DNA of 28,413 nucleotides from Microcaldota archaeon (GCA_023247085.1 JAHFHC010000009.1:1-28413); one strand, 5' to 3'; positions 7,833-15,715 are shown, counted from the first letter of the stretch. A program made the numbers and translations. Notes: generated from the letters alone by a model not told the origin.

Positions 7833-9323
7833 CTAGGAAAAACGGAATAATTGTTTGAACCAATTTATTATCTGTCCGATTAAGTCGCCACTGACACACT
7901 TGTTTGCAGCGCATAAGTTACTATTGCACTCAAAGTGGTTCTCGCACGCTTCGCCCTCGCTTTTTTGTAAGTCAAATGTGCCATTCAATGCACAATACGT
8001 CAGGTTTACTCGATACCCAAGCGGAACGCAACGTTGACCAAACGAACACCCGTCGCACAAGCGCAAGCCATTCCTACCCAATATCTCCGTTGATTCATTA
8101 CGACCGCCAATAGTATTACCGCGTGTTTCTGTACCACCGGCGCCGCTACTGCCTGTAGCGGCATTTTCACTTTCAGTTGTTGAATTATTATTGCGTCTAT
8201 TTTGGCCTGGCGTAGAAGATTGGTTTACAATTACGCATACGCCGCTACTACACGTAGCATTGCCGGGGCAGTCAACCCATTGGCCACTTGAGCAAACCAC
8301 TCTGCTGTTGCTCGGGTTGCACGTATTTTGAACACAAGTTAATTGAACTGGCAATTGAGATGGCAACTGGGAAACTGGCGACCCAGTCGGTTGTGAAGAC
8401 GGGACATTTTGAGGAGGTTGGGAAACTACGCTATTATTGGTATTATTACTCGCTGAAGCGGCTATACATGCACCGTTGTTACATATTTTGCCTGAAGGAC
8501 AGTTAAACCAAACGCTCGTTAAACAATATTGCGTGTTGTTGTTGGGGTTACATTGCCAATCATTGAGAGTACAAGCCACTGGAGCAGGAGCGGTTTGAAC
8601 ACACGCACCATTACTGCATATTTGACCGGCATAGCAGCCAGCCCACTGTCCGTTGTAACAATATTGCGAGCTGTTGCTCGGGTTGCATTGAGTGCCACTG
8701 CATTGGGAAGCTACGCACGCATTGTTCTGGCAAATTTGTCCACTTGGGCAATTCGTCCATTGACCGCCAGTACAAACTTGCTGGTTGTTACTTGGGTTAC
8801 AAGTTGTTCCGTTGCTAGCACAAACTAGGCACACGCCGTCCCTGCAACCGTACTGGCATGCGTAGCCATATGAAGACATTTTACCATTGCTATCACAATA
8901 AGCCTCATCTAACTGGTTATAAAGCGAACTATCGTGGCAGTAGTCGTATATTATGGAATAGTTAAGGGACGAGTCTATACGCTGGCTGAACTTATTCGGA
9001 TCTTCGCCGATTATAATGCCGTTGCCATTATTAAGAAAATAACCCGCATATGAACCAGTAGTGGTTCCACGCACATTTGCGTTTATGCCCCCGTCACTAT
9101 CAGTACAAACTGGCAAGTCAGCGAAGAAAACGACCCTTCCGGTTAACCGTAGCGAAATGCTATCGACCAAATGGCTGACTTCAGCGAGTACATCATTGCC
9201 AATAAGCAAAACTTTCCCAACTGGAGCACGATAATCCCATGGCACAAGAAAAGATGCGGAAACCGCAGTAGCTAAAAGCGAAAGTAAAACAAACGAAAGG
9301 ACAAAAAAACGACTATCAACCAT
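7833..9323 (-). CDS. Secreted cysteine-repeat protein (paralogue 2)
   Basis: A 496-residue exported protein with the same plan as its downstream neighbour. A hydrophobic signal sequence (about 1-23) is followed by ~45 extra residues absent from the paralogue, a CTDSDGG domain (73-79) ending in QYGCRDGVC (157-165), four six-cysteine repeats (about 168-204, 208-242, 251-287, 330-364) and low-complexity linkers rich in Ser, Asn, Pro, Gln and Gly (288-328, 367-418). The last module (423-477) contains CENHFECNSNLC, then an amphipathic tail ending WFKQLFRFS. Paired cysteines suggest a disulfide-stabilised surface or secreted protein; adhesion or host/partner contact is only a guess. The two genes lie in tandem, 95 bp apart, each with its own TATA box, consistent with duplication. 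The start lies 27 nt from a TATA element shared with the peroxiredoxin gene. Confidence 0.85.
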   Translation of the reverse strand: MVDSRFFVLSFVLLSLLATAVSASFLVPWDYRAPVGKVLLIGNDVLAEVSHLVDSISLRLTGRVVFFADLPVCTDSDGGINANVRGTTTGSYAGYFLNNGNGIIIGEDPNKFSQRIDSSLNYSIIYDYCHDSSLYNQLDEAYCDSNGKMSSYGYACQYGCRDGVCLVCASNGTTCNPSNNQQVCTGGQWTNCPSGQICQNNACVASQCSGTQCNPSNSSQYCYNGQWAGCYAGQICSNGACVQTAPAPVACTLNDWQCNPNNNTQYCLTSVWFNCPSGKICNNGACIAASASNNTNNSVVSQPPQNVPSSQPTGSPVSQLPSQLPVQLTCVQNTCNPSNSRVVCSSGQWVDCPGNATCSSGVCVIVNQSSTPGQNRRNNNSTTESENAATGSSGAGGTETRGNTIGGRNESTEILGRNGLRLCDGCSFGQRCVPLGYRVNLTYCALNGTFDLQKSEGEACENHFECNSNLCAANKCVSGDLIGQIINWFKQLFRFS

Positions 9324-9345
9324 CGTTATTAGAAATGAGCAAGAG

Positions 9346-9354
9346 TATAAAAAA
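9346..9354. promoter_or_regulatory. Single TATA-like element between two divergent starts
   Basis: The 51-bp gap between the secreted-protein gene (start 9323, minus) and the peroxiredoxin gene (start 9375, plus) holds one clear TATA-like stretch, TATAAAAAA. Its centre is ~27 nt from one start and ~25 nt from the other, which is the spacing expected for leaderless transcription in both directions. No second TATA box is evident in the gap. Confidence 0.5.
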
Positions 9355-9374
9355 CGTGCTTCGTTAAATCCTTT

Positions 9375-9833
9375 ATGTTAAAAAAAGGAGACAAAGCACC
9401 GGATTTTGAATTAAAGGATCAGAATGGCAAGCTTCATCGTTTAGCCGACTACCACGGAAAAACCGTTGTAGTTTACTTTTATCCAAAAGACGACACGCCG
9501 GGTTGTACAAAAGAAGCTTGCAGCATACGCGACGGCTGGGCTGAACTCAAGAAGCGGGGCGTAATTGTGCTTGGCGTAAGCGGAGATAGCAAAGAAAGCC
9601 ACGCGGTGTTTGCAACGAAGTATAATCTACCTTTTCCCCTTCTTGCAGATACGGATAGAAAAGTCATCAACGCGTTTGGTGCATGGGGCGAAAAAAGCCT
9701 TTACGGCAAAATAATGCAAGGCATCTTACGCACAACTTTTATCATTGACGGTAGGGAAACTATTGTAAAAGTGATTGAAAAAGTAGACACTGGAAACCAC
9801 GCAAAACAAATTATAGAAAATTTAGACGAATAA
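9375..9833 (+). CDS. bcp: Peroxiredoxin of the Bcp/PrxQ type
   Basis: A 152-residue thiol peroxidase that reduces hydrogen and organic peroxides in the cytoplasm. The active-site motif YPKDDTPGCTKEAC gives the peroxidatic C44 and, five residues later, the resolving C49, the arrangement of the alpha-type PrxQ with an intramolecular disulfide. P37, T41 and R119 (ILRTTFII) complete the catalytic site. The length is typical. A TATA-like element 25 nt upstream suggests a leaderless transcript. The gene is the first of several stress-related genes to the right (Nudix hydrolase, superoxide dismutase). Confidence 0.95.
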   Translation: MLKKGDKAPDFELKDQNGKLHRLADYHGKTVVVYFYPKDDTPGCTKEACSIRDGWAELKKRGVIVLGVSGDSKESHAVFATKYNLPFPLLADTDRKVINAFGAWGEKSLYGKIMQGILRTTFIIDGRETIVKVIEKVDTGNHAKQIIENLDE

Positions 9834-9900
9834 AATTAAGATGCTACGAAGTAACCGAAATCCTTATTAGCGCATAGAAAATATAAACTAGGTGAAAATT

Positions 9901-10488
9901 ATGCCAATTCGTGAAATTATTTCTGATGTTAAAACGGAATCTGAACTCAAGCGCGAATATAACTCACTAGTAAAAGATCTAAAGCAAGATGGACACGAAG
10001 TTGTTACTTATGAAAACAAACGACATGACCCCACTTGGCGGTTTGGCAGAAAACCACCATATGCCCTGTTTACAGCAAGGAAAAGAGAAGGGGAAAGCTT
10101 ACCCGATTATTTTGACCACGCTAGCAAGCACGCAATTCGAGTTGCAAAATTATTGGAACGCGTAGATAAATATTACACTAAAAAGAAACTAACCCGACCA
10201 AAAATGGAACACTTACGCGCAAATCTTCTAAATATCTTACACGGAATGCGAACCCCGCAGCGCATACAAGATATAGATCTCTACGCAAGCACGGCAGCTG
10301 AACATGGAGTTGAAATTAAACTAGACCATTTTCACCCGCATTTCAGAAGAGAACTCATGGAAGTTGGAGAGAAAAGAAAAGCACTATTAGATTCATTACG
10401 CCAATTTGAATTTGAAGACCCTAATCCAAGAATAAGCAGCACGGTTATGCGAATGGTTCACCCACGTACACGCGCGTCACTTGATTAA
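9901..10488 (+). CDS. Orphan basic protein, function unknown
   Basis: A 195-residue soluble, charged protein that I do not recognise. It has no signal peptide, membrane segment or cysteine, and is mostly predicted helical, with a long basic stretch at ~90-120 (KLLERVDKYYTKKKLTRPK) and a His-rich patch LDHFHPHFRR at about 148-157. The start is placed at ATG 9901 because GGTGA at 9892-9896 is a good ribosome-binding site 5-7 nt upstream; the GTG at 9892 would give three more residues but lies inside that site. The Nudix gene follows after 5 nt, so the two are probably one transcript. Confidence 0.7.
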   Translation: MPIREIISDVKTESELKREYNSLVKDLKQDGHEVVTYENKRHDPTWRFGRKPPYALFTARKREGESLPDYFDHASKHAIRVAKLLERVDKYYTKKKLTRPKMEHLRANLLNILHGMRTPQRIQDIDLYASTAAEHGVEIKLDHFHPHFRRELMEVGEKRKALLDSLRQFEFEDPNPRISSTVMRMVHPRTRASLD

Positions 10489-10493
10489 AACAA

Positions 10494-10952
10494 ATGAAAA
10501 ACCACATCGTAGTAGGCGTCTACATCTTCAATGAAGAAAAAGTGTTGCTCATTCACCACAAAAAGTTAAAACTCTGGCTTCCGGTTGGCGGGCACATTGA
10601 AGAAAATGAATTGCCAGACGATGCGGTTAAACGAGAAGCACGCGAAGAAGTTGGGCTAGAAATAGAACTAATTGAAACAGACAAAACGCAATCTTGTGGG
10701 TCAATGAAACGCAAACTTGCAATTCCATTTCATGTAAACCTTCACAACGTCGGTGATCACGACCACTGCTGCCTATTTTATTTAGCAAGGAGCAAAACCA
10801 ATGAAGTCAACCAAAATGAAAGAGAATTAACCGATTATAAGTGGTTCACAAAACAAGAATTAAACAAGGAAGAAGTTCCGGCCGACGTTAAAGCAATTGC
10901 ACTAACAGCATTTGAAATACTAGAAACAATGAAAAAAGAGACAAACAACTAA
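10494..10952 (+). CDS. Nudix hydrolase
   Basis: A 152-residue Nudix-fold pyrophosphohydrolase that cleaves a nucleoside diphosphate linked to some group X; the substrate is not predictable. The Nudix box G-x5-E-x7-RE-x-x-EE-x-G is complete: G33, E39, then REAREEVGL at 47-55, which supplies the Mg-binding glutamates. A His/Cys cluster GDHDHCC lies mid-protein. Roles in clearing oxidised nucleotides are common in the family and would fit the neighbouring peroxiredoxin and superoxide dismutase, but this is inference. It starts 5 nt after the upstream orphan gene. Confidence 0.88.
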   Translation: MKNHIVVGVYIFNEEKVLLIHHKKLKLWLPVGGHIEENELPDDAVKREAREEVGLEIELIETDKTQSCGSMKRKLAIPFHVNLHNVGDHDHCCLFYLARSKTNEVNQNERELTDYKWFTKQELNKEEVPADVKAIALTAFEILETMKKETNN

Positions 10953-11008
10953 AAAGCCGCTCGTAATTCTCCGCTTGTCTCTCAAAGCATAAGGTAAAAT
11001 CCAGAGGG

Positions 11009-11755
11009 TCAACTAGTTAAGAATTCGACTATTTGTTTGATTGGCTTATCTCTGTTGCCGTTTACTTTTAGTTTATGGTCAGCGCCGTGAACTATAATTA
11101 GTTCACCTTGTTGCAAATGTTTTACAAGTTCTTCACTATCACTTATCGCTACGTCTTCGTCTTTATCGCCATGTAAAATAAGCACTGGACAAGCGATTGT
11201 CTCAACTCTTTTATAGAGATCTTTGTATTTGGTTAAATCTTCGAAAAAAGAATAATTAACGCGTAAAAGGCCGCGTGGGCCAGCGTCGTAAAAATTATAG
11301 CCTTTTTGCTTCCATTCAGCAATTGCAGCTTCGCCGTACTTGCGCGTGCGTTGTAAAATATAATTCGAAACTGGGGCAATAAGCGCTAGTTTTTCGAGTT
11401 TGACTTGCAATGCAACTAGCAAAGCAACTAATCCACCGCAGCTTGATCCAATCATGGAAAATTTTGTAAAACCTTTTGTTCGTAAAAAACTTATAGCGAC
11501 AAGCGTATCCTGCACCATAGTTGAAACAGTCTGTTCTTCAAACTCGCCTTCTGACTCGTAATTTCCTGCTAAATCAAAACGAAAACTGTTTTTTCCTTTT
11601 TGCGTAAGGCCTTTGCTTAACTTAACACAACTATCGGCGTCTTTGCCACTTGAAAAACCATGAACCATCACTATAACTTCTTTGCTTTTTGGGTTTACAA
11701 CTTCAAGCACACCGCAGAGTTTCAGCCCACGCGAATTAAAAAATAGTTTTTCCAT
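11009..11755 (-). CDS. Alpha/beta hydrolase (esterase/peptidase-like)
   Basis: An alpha/beta-hydrolase-fold enzyme of ~248 residues. In the longer reading from a TTG at 11776 (255 residues) the oxyanion segment is VMVHGFSSG, the nucleophile elbow is GSSCG with S112, the acid is D206 in LHGDKDED, and the base is H234 in GADHKL. This triad is typical of serine esterases, acylaminoacyl-peptidase-like proteins and 2-hydroxymuconate-hydrolase relatives; the substrate is unknown. I favour the ATG at 11755 because it begins the conserved first strand (MEKLFFNSRG) and an A-rich TATA-like box (GTAAAAAG on the minus strand, ~11780-11786) lies about 28 nt upstream. It is convergent with the Nudix gene. 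Confidence 0.85.
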   Translation of the reverse strand: MEKLFFNSRGLKLCGVLEVVNPKSKEVIVMVHGFSSGKDADSCVKLSKGLTQKGKNSFRFDLAGNYESEGEFEEQTVSTMVQDTLVAISFLRTKGFTKFSMIGSSCGGLVALLVALQVKLEKLALIAPVSNYILQRTRKYGEAAIAEWKQKGYNFYDAGPRGLLRVNYSFFEDLTKYKDLYKRVETIACPVLILHGDKDEDVAISDSEELVKHLQQGELIIVHGADHKLKVNGNRDKPIKQIVEFLTS

Positions 11756-11837
11756 GCTAATTATTATGAAGCGCAACTCTTTTTACCTTAATCGCATAAC
11801 ATATACTGCTATGCAAATAGAGGTGTTTTAGAAAATT

Positions 11838-12440
11838 ATGGCACATGAAGTTAAACCATTAAAGTACAAAATTTTACCGGGTTTCAGCGAAGCACAAATA
11901 GGCGACCACCATGGAGTCCTCTATGCAGGATATGTGAAAAAGTTAAACGAAATTGAAGAGAAAATGAAAACAACAGACGTAAGCCAAGCAAATGGAACTT
12001 ACAGCGAATACGGCGAATTACGCAGGGAAGAAGCCTTTGCAACAAATGCCATTAAACTACACGAGGGTTACTTTGACAACATGGGCGGCAACGGCCAACC
12101 ATCTGGAAAACTCATGAAACTTATTGAAACTGACTTCGGCTCATTTGAACAATTTGAAAAATACTTCAAAGCAGCTGGAATAGCTGCACGCGGGTGGGTT
12201 GTACTTTGCTTTAACTGGGATGACCACAAATTACACATATACTCTTCAGATTACCACACGCAAGGGGTATGGAACTGCACGCCAATTCTAGTACTTGACG
12301 TTTACGAACACGCGTATTTCATCGACTACAAAACGCAACGAAAAACATACATTGAAGCGTTTTGGAAAGTAGTTGACTGGAATTACCTAAACAAACTAGT
12401 TGAAAAATTAGAATTAACAAAACACAAAAATAGCCTATGA
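11838..12440 (+). CDS. sod: Superoxide dismutase, Fe/Mn family
   Basis: A 200-residue superoxide dismutase converting superoxide to peroxide and oxygen. Metal ligands are recognisable: one of the HH pair H24/H25 (GDHHGVLY), H75 (IKLHEGYF), D154 and H158 (LDVYEHAYFIDY). The common DxWEHAYY signature has Tyr in place of Trp here. GNGQPSG and the long DFGSFEQF segment are also family-typical. Fe versus Mn specificity cannot be told from the sequence. The peroxide product could be removed by the peroxiredoxin encoded 2 kb upstream. It is divergent from the alpha/beta hydrolase. Confidence 0.95.
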   Translation: MAHEVKPLKYKILPGFSEAQIGDHHGVLYAGYVKKLNEIEEKMKTTDVSQANGTYSEYGELRREEAFATNAIKLHEGYFDNMGGNGQPSGKLMKLIETDFGSFEQFEKYFKAAGIAARGWVVLCFNWDDHKLHIYSSDYHTQGVWNCTPILVLDVYEHAYFIDYKTQRKTYIEAFWKVVDWNYLNKLVEKLELTKHKNSL

Positions 12441-12471
12441 TTTTAAAGGTCGGTTGGGTATAATTGTTTTT

Positions 12472-13101
12472 ATGACAGTAAGTGAAGGAAAAATGGATCG
12501 CGTGGCACTGAGAGCTACTGCTGAGAGTCATTTGAAGTTGATTGGTATGCAGCGGTATGGTTGGCTTCATCCGGACTTGCAAGTTGCGTTACACGCCGCG
12601 CATAAGAAAGGCAAAATTACTGACGCAAATTTGACGGCGCTTGGCGATTTGTTAAAAAGAACCACTGTTGACCGAATGAAACCACATTTAGCTCAAGCAA
12701 ATACAATAGCTAAACGCGCTTCAGGCCAAGAAGCCCTCGACCACTTAATGCACGCAGTTAACCGGGTTATTAAGCCGCCATTACATGGCGAAGTAGCTAA
12801 AGTCCTCGAAGAAGCCAAAAGTTTTCACGCTCAAAACCTAGGAGATAAAAGCAACAGACGGAGATACACGGCGCTTCACACCGCAATTCAGTCAGGAGAA
12901 TTAAATGAACCTGCTAAAAGAGTTTTAAAAAACGCAATTGGCGCACTTGAACACAACATGGGAAATCATGAATTAGAATTATCGAATCCAGAACCACCTA
13001 CAGCAAAAAGAGCAAAGAAAATAAGACGAGAGCTTAAAGACGCAAAATATAAAATCGGACTATTAGAAGCAGCAATTAGAAGTGCAACTGAAACTAAATA
13101 G
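12472..13101 (+). CDS. Orphan helical protein with the IGMxRYG domain
   Basis: A 209-residue helical, basic protein without a known family. Residues ~17-100 closely resemble the N-terminal ~90 residues of the kinase-like protein at 17573: both contain LIGMQRYGWL / QIGMRRYGFL, then LQVA-x-H, then an L-x-x-LG motif and a QEALDHLMH / TNALMHLLE stretch. So this is a shared domain, here without the kinase part. The C-terminal half is charged, with KRAKKIRRELKDAKYK suggesting nucleic-acid or acidic-protein binding. ATG 12472 is chosen because TTTTAAA at 12441-12447 is 28 nt upstream; a TTG at 12454 and an ATG at 12493 are alternatives. Confidence 0.7.
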   Translation: MTVSEGKMDRVALRATAESHLKLIGMQRYGWLHPDLQVALHAAHKKGKITDANLTALGDLLKRTTVDRMKPHLAQANTIAKRASGQEALDHLMHAVNRVIKPPLHGEVAKVLEEAKSFHAQNLGDKSNRRRYTALHTAIQSGELNEPAKRVLKNAIGALEHNMGNHELELSNPEPPTAKRAKKIRRELKDAKYKIGLLEAAIRSATETK

Positions 13102-13242
13102 AAAAATTCCAGCGCCGGTCGGGTAAACTTATTCTGCAGTAACTAGAGAACACAAGCTCTACTTGCAATCGGCTTACTTCACTTGCCCGCGCCACCGTAC
13201 GTTCATATGCAGGCAAATGAGCGTTGTGACTTGAAGTATTTA
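13102..13242. other. Intergenic stretch before tRNA-Asn
   Basis: No convincing gene. It contains a loose inverted structure: GCGC and GGG at about 13113-13123 can pair with CCCGCGC near 13184-13190, enclosing a small AGAG/CTCT hairpin. No tRNA arms and no C/D-box pair were found, so an RNA gene is not supported. Confidence 0.2.
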
Positions 13243-13314
13243 CGCCCTGGGAAAGAATCGAACTTTCGACTTCCTGGTTAACAGCCAGGCGCTCTACCTC
13301 TGAGCTACCAGGGC
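13243..13314 (-). tRNA. tRNA-Asn (GUU)
   Basis: A complete 72-nt cloverleaf on the minus strand without an intron. The acceptor stem GCCCTGG pairs with CCAGGGC, the D stem is GCTC/GAGC, the anticodon stem CCTGG/CCAGG encloses the loop CTGTTAA with anticodon GTT, the variable loop has 5 nt, and the T stem GAAAG/CTTTC encloses TTCGATT. The discriminator base is G, as in tRNA-Asn. CCA is not encoded. Confidence 0.97.
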
Positions 13315-13356
13315 ATACATAAAAGCGAAATTAATTGTACTTGAAATAGTTTAAAA

Positions 13357-14025
13357 TTACGATTGTTGGGGCTTTGGAACGCTTCCTACTAGTAGATCGT
13401 AAAACTCTAAGCGCGTTGGGTCACTTTTACGCGTAGTTACTGAAGTTTCGAATTTGATTTCTTTAGTTTTCATTCCACGGCGTTTAAATTCCCGAATAAT
13501 TGCCCCGTATGCTCGCGTTAACCTTGCTTGAATTACACGAGCTTGATTTTCGGTGAAACCGCGCCGTTGTAAATTTTTAGCTAAATTAGAAAAGTCAACA
13601 TGGATGGGCATCTCCATTCGCCATACTTTTGTTCTAAAGCTACCGCCATTAAACTTAACTGTTAGCCCTAGTTCATCATGAAATAATCCAATGCTGAGAT
13701 TATAACTGCGCCTTGGCTTAACTCTATGCAAAATTAAATGAAAATCATCACGATCTGGAAAAGCAGCTCGTCCTTCTTTGAACATTTGCTTAACTGCACT
13801 TTTTACCCTTACAAAAACATCTTTACGCGGCAACATAGCCCAATGGTGACTGGACATATCCCCATTTAGGTTTGAACGAATTAAAACCCTATTAGCTCCA
13901 GTCCAGTGGCTACGTTTAAAATCTTGCGGCGAACGGTAAACCCGATAAGGCAAAACACTTACGCCATCAATACCTTTTACCGCTCGATCGAGCAACTCTA
14001 AACCATAAAGTTTGTTATAAAGCAT
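13357..14025 (-). CDS. Orphan protein, possible distant ATP-grasp-like relative
   Basis: A 222-residue soluble basic protein, not recognised. The segment NRVLIRSNLNGD (45-56), followed by a helix and then HLILHRVKPRRS, loosely recalls the N-terminal ATP-binding region of PEP synthase/pyruvate phosphate dikinase proteins (an Arg-Ser motif followed by a 'valid-through' strand), but the match is weak and I would not name it on that basis. The C-terminal part contains NLAKNLQRRGFTENQARV, a helical basic region. It lies just downstream of the kinase-like gene at 14113, in the same direction, and has its own TATA-like GTTTTAAAC 28 nt upstream (14049-14057), so it is probably transcribed on its own. 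Confidence 0.65.
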   Translation of the reverse strand: MLYNKLYGLELLDRAVKGIDGVSVLPYRVYRSPQDFKRSHWTGANRVLIRSNLNGDMSSHHWAMLPRKDVFVRVKSAVKQMFKEGRAAFPDRDDFHLILHRVKPRRSYNLSIGLFHDELGLTVKFNGGSFRTKVWRMEMPIHVDFSNLAKNLQRRGFTENQARVIQARLTRAYGAIIREFKRRGMKTKEIKFETSVTTRKSDPTRLEFYDLLVGSVPKPQQS

Positions 14026-14112
14026 CGAGAAGTATCAAAGAAATAAAAGTTTAAAACCACTTCGCATTTCAGCAAATTACTTTACAGTGTTTGCCCTAGG
14101 AAACACGCGAGT

Positions 14113-14790
14113 CTAATAGTTTAAAATCGGTTTATTTGGGGTTTTCCATAAGTTTGTAAAAAACTCGTCGTTTCTTACTATTTCCCATAATTTAGATGGC
14201 TCGTGTTCGAGTTCGCGTTCCAAGTGAAATAGCATTTCTCGAAATTGTTCTAAGTCACCTTGAATGTGGTGAAGCATCTCTTCATCCATTTCAGGATCGT
14301 ATAACATAACTTCACCGTTAGTTGACACGTAAATGTTGTCGTATGCCACGTTGCCATGCCGTAAGCCAGCTTTGCCTAGTTTCAGCAAATTGTCAGCTAG
14401 GCTCTTCAATGTGTTCAGCTTACGCGAGTTTGGTACTTTCACATCATCTAAATAATCCGCAAGGGATCGAACAGGGTCATAAGTAGTAACTAAGTAAAAA
14501 CGGTGCGTGTCTTGGTCAGAAACATTAAGCACAGGTTGTGGCACATTCACGTCATTTTGCGAAGCGGCAAAGAGAAAAGCAAAGTGGTTATGGCGAGTAC
14601 GTCGCACGTGAAAGAAACGCGTTTCGTCCCCATTTTTTAACATCAATGGGACAGAAAGTGGCTTAAGCGTCTTAACGGTTTCAATAGCGGACTGAAAAAG
14701 CGGGTCGTTTAAAATAAAGGCGTACTTTCTATCGATGGTTACATCGTGCCCCCCTAGTTTACGCTGCTCAAATCTAGACATTTCAAACAT
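14113..14790 (-). CDS. Kinase-like protein 1, catalytic Asp replaced (pseudokinase candidate)
   Basis: A 225-residue protein with a eukaryote-type/RIO-like kinase C-lobe. The catalytic-loop equivalent is HGNVAYDN (145-152), where H and the metal-binding Asn are kept but the catalytic Asp is Asn. It is followed by GEVMLYDPE (159-167), a DFG-like motif reading DPE. The N-lobe is short and divergent (VRRTRHNHFAFLFAA), with no clear glycine loop. The same plan occurs in the genes at 17573-18639 and 26494. A TATA-like CTTATAAAAG lies at 14817-14826 (minus strand) and a run of seven C at 14802-14808 lies between it and the start; an ATG at 14781 is a second possible start. Kinase-fold relation is inferred from motif order; activity is doubtful. 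Confidence 0.7.
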   Translation of the reverse strand: MFEMSRFEQRKLGGHDVTIDRKYAFILNDPLFQSAIETVKTLKPLSVPLMLKNGDETRFFHVRRTRHNHFAFLFAASQNDVNVPQPVLNVSDQDTHRFYLVTTYDPVRSLADYLDDVKVPNSRKLNTLKSLADNLLKLGKAGLRHGNVAYDNIYVSTNGEVMLYDPEMDEEMLHHIQGDLEQFREMLFHLERELEHEPSKLWEIVRNDEFFTNLWKTPNKPILNY

Positions 14791-14898
14791 AAATGTCGAA
14801 TCCCCCCCTACAATATTCTTTTATAAGGTACATCCGACTCACTTATAATGGTTTATAGCAAAAAACCGACAAGGTGACGCATTTATTGGCTCGGACAG

Positions 14899-14942
14899 TA
14901 TATAAAATCGGCTTTTCGACTAAAAATGAAAATAAAGGAGAG
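14899..14942 (+). promoter_or_regulatory. TATA box and ribosome-binding site of the alkD-like gene
   Basis: TATATAAAA at about 14899-14907 predicts a transcript start near 14929, followed by AAGGAGAG at 14935-14942, 6 nt before GTG 14949. This is one of the few genes here with a clear leader and Shine-Dalgarno site, and it decides the start. Confidence 0.5.
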
Positions 14943-14948
14943 AATGGT

Positions 14949-15701
14949 GTGAAAGTAACAAAGATGAAAAATAGCACATATGAAGAAATTAGAACTGCAT
15001 TGCTAGAATTAGGAAACCCAAAAAAAGCTGAGTCAAGCAAGCGGTTTTTCAAAACCGGCAAGGGCAAATATGGCCACGGGGACAAATTCATTGGCGTAAC
15101 TGTTCCTGAACAACGCGCAGTGGCTAAGAGATTCGTTTATGCTTCGCTTTCAACAATAGAACAGTTATTAGAAAGCGAAATACACGAATTTCGGCTAACT
15201 GGTTTGCTTATTCTAGTTGAGCAGTTCAAACAAACCAAAGCAAAAGGGACAAAAATCAAAGAGATGAAGCAAAAGCAGATTTTCAACTTTTACTTAGCGC
15301 ATATCGACCACATCAACAATTGGGATTTGGTTGATTTATCTGCACCAAACATAATTGGAAAATACTTATCGGACAAAGACAAGCGATTCTTGTACCGGTT
15401 GGCTGAATCAAGTGATTTATGGAAAAAACGAATTGCGATTGTGGCAACGTATACATTTATTCGAAACGGAATTTTTGAGCCAACATTGGAAATCAGTGAA
15501 AAGCTGCTCGAAGATAAGCTTGATTTGATTCACAAGGCAGTTGGTTGGATGTTACGAGAAGTTGGCAAAAAAGACGCAAGTGTTCTAGAAAAATTTCTAA
15601 ACAAACATTGTAAAAAAATGCCGCGCACAATGCTGCGTTATTCAATTGAACGATTTCCAGAAGCAAAAAGAAAGCACTTTTTGGTTTGTTCTAAGGCTTG
15701 A
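14949..15701 (+). CDS. AlkD-like DNA alkylation repair protein
   Basis: A ~250-residue HEAT-like-repeat DNA glycosylase of the AlkD family, which removes alkylated bases such as 3- and 7-methylpurines without flipping them into a pocket. The family features are the N-terminal FFKTGKGKYGHGDKFIGV, the W/D pair in NNWDLVDLSA (W125, D129), and the Arg in LWKKRIAIV (R161) about 32 residues later; these match the catalytic Trp, Asp and Arg of AlkD. A GTG at 14874 would add 25 residues, but a strong TATA box (TATATAAAA, about 14899-14907) lies inside that extension, and AAGGAGAG at 14935-14942 is a ribosome site for GTG 14949; ATG 14964 is also possible. Confidence 0.88.
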   Translation: MKVTKMKNSTYEEIRTALLELGNPKKAESSKRFFKTGKGKYGHGDKFIGVTVPEQRAVAKRFVYASLSTIEQLLESEIHEFRLTGLLILVEQFKQTKAKGTKIKEMKQKQIFNFYLAHIDHINNWDLVDLSAPNIIGKYLSDKDKRFLYRLAESSDLWKKRIAIVATYTFIRNGIFEPTLEISEKLLEDKLDLIHKAVGWMLREVGKKDASVLEKFLNKHCKKMPRTMLRYSIERFPEAKRKHFLVCSKA

Positions 15702-15708
15702 GCTAACA

Positions 15709-15715
15709 TTTTTTT
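15709..15715 (+). terminator. T-run terminator candidate after the alkD-like gene
   Basis: A run of seven T directly follows the stop codon at 15701, in the 12-bp gap to the convergent ORC1 gene. Short T-tracts end archaeal transcription; no hairpin is seen. Confidence 0.35.

Noticed and set aside
9892-9894. GTG as start of the orphan gene before the Nudix gene
   Set aside because: The triplet is part of the GGTGA ribosome-binding site of the ATG at 9901.
13113-13190. Possible structured RNA or second tRNA upstream of tRNA-Asn
   Set aside because: GCGC/GCGC pairing and a small hairpin are present, but there is no T-loop, anticodon arm or C/D box.
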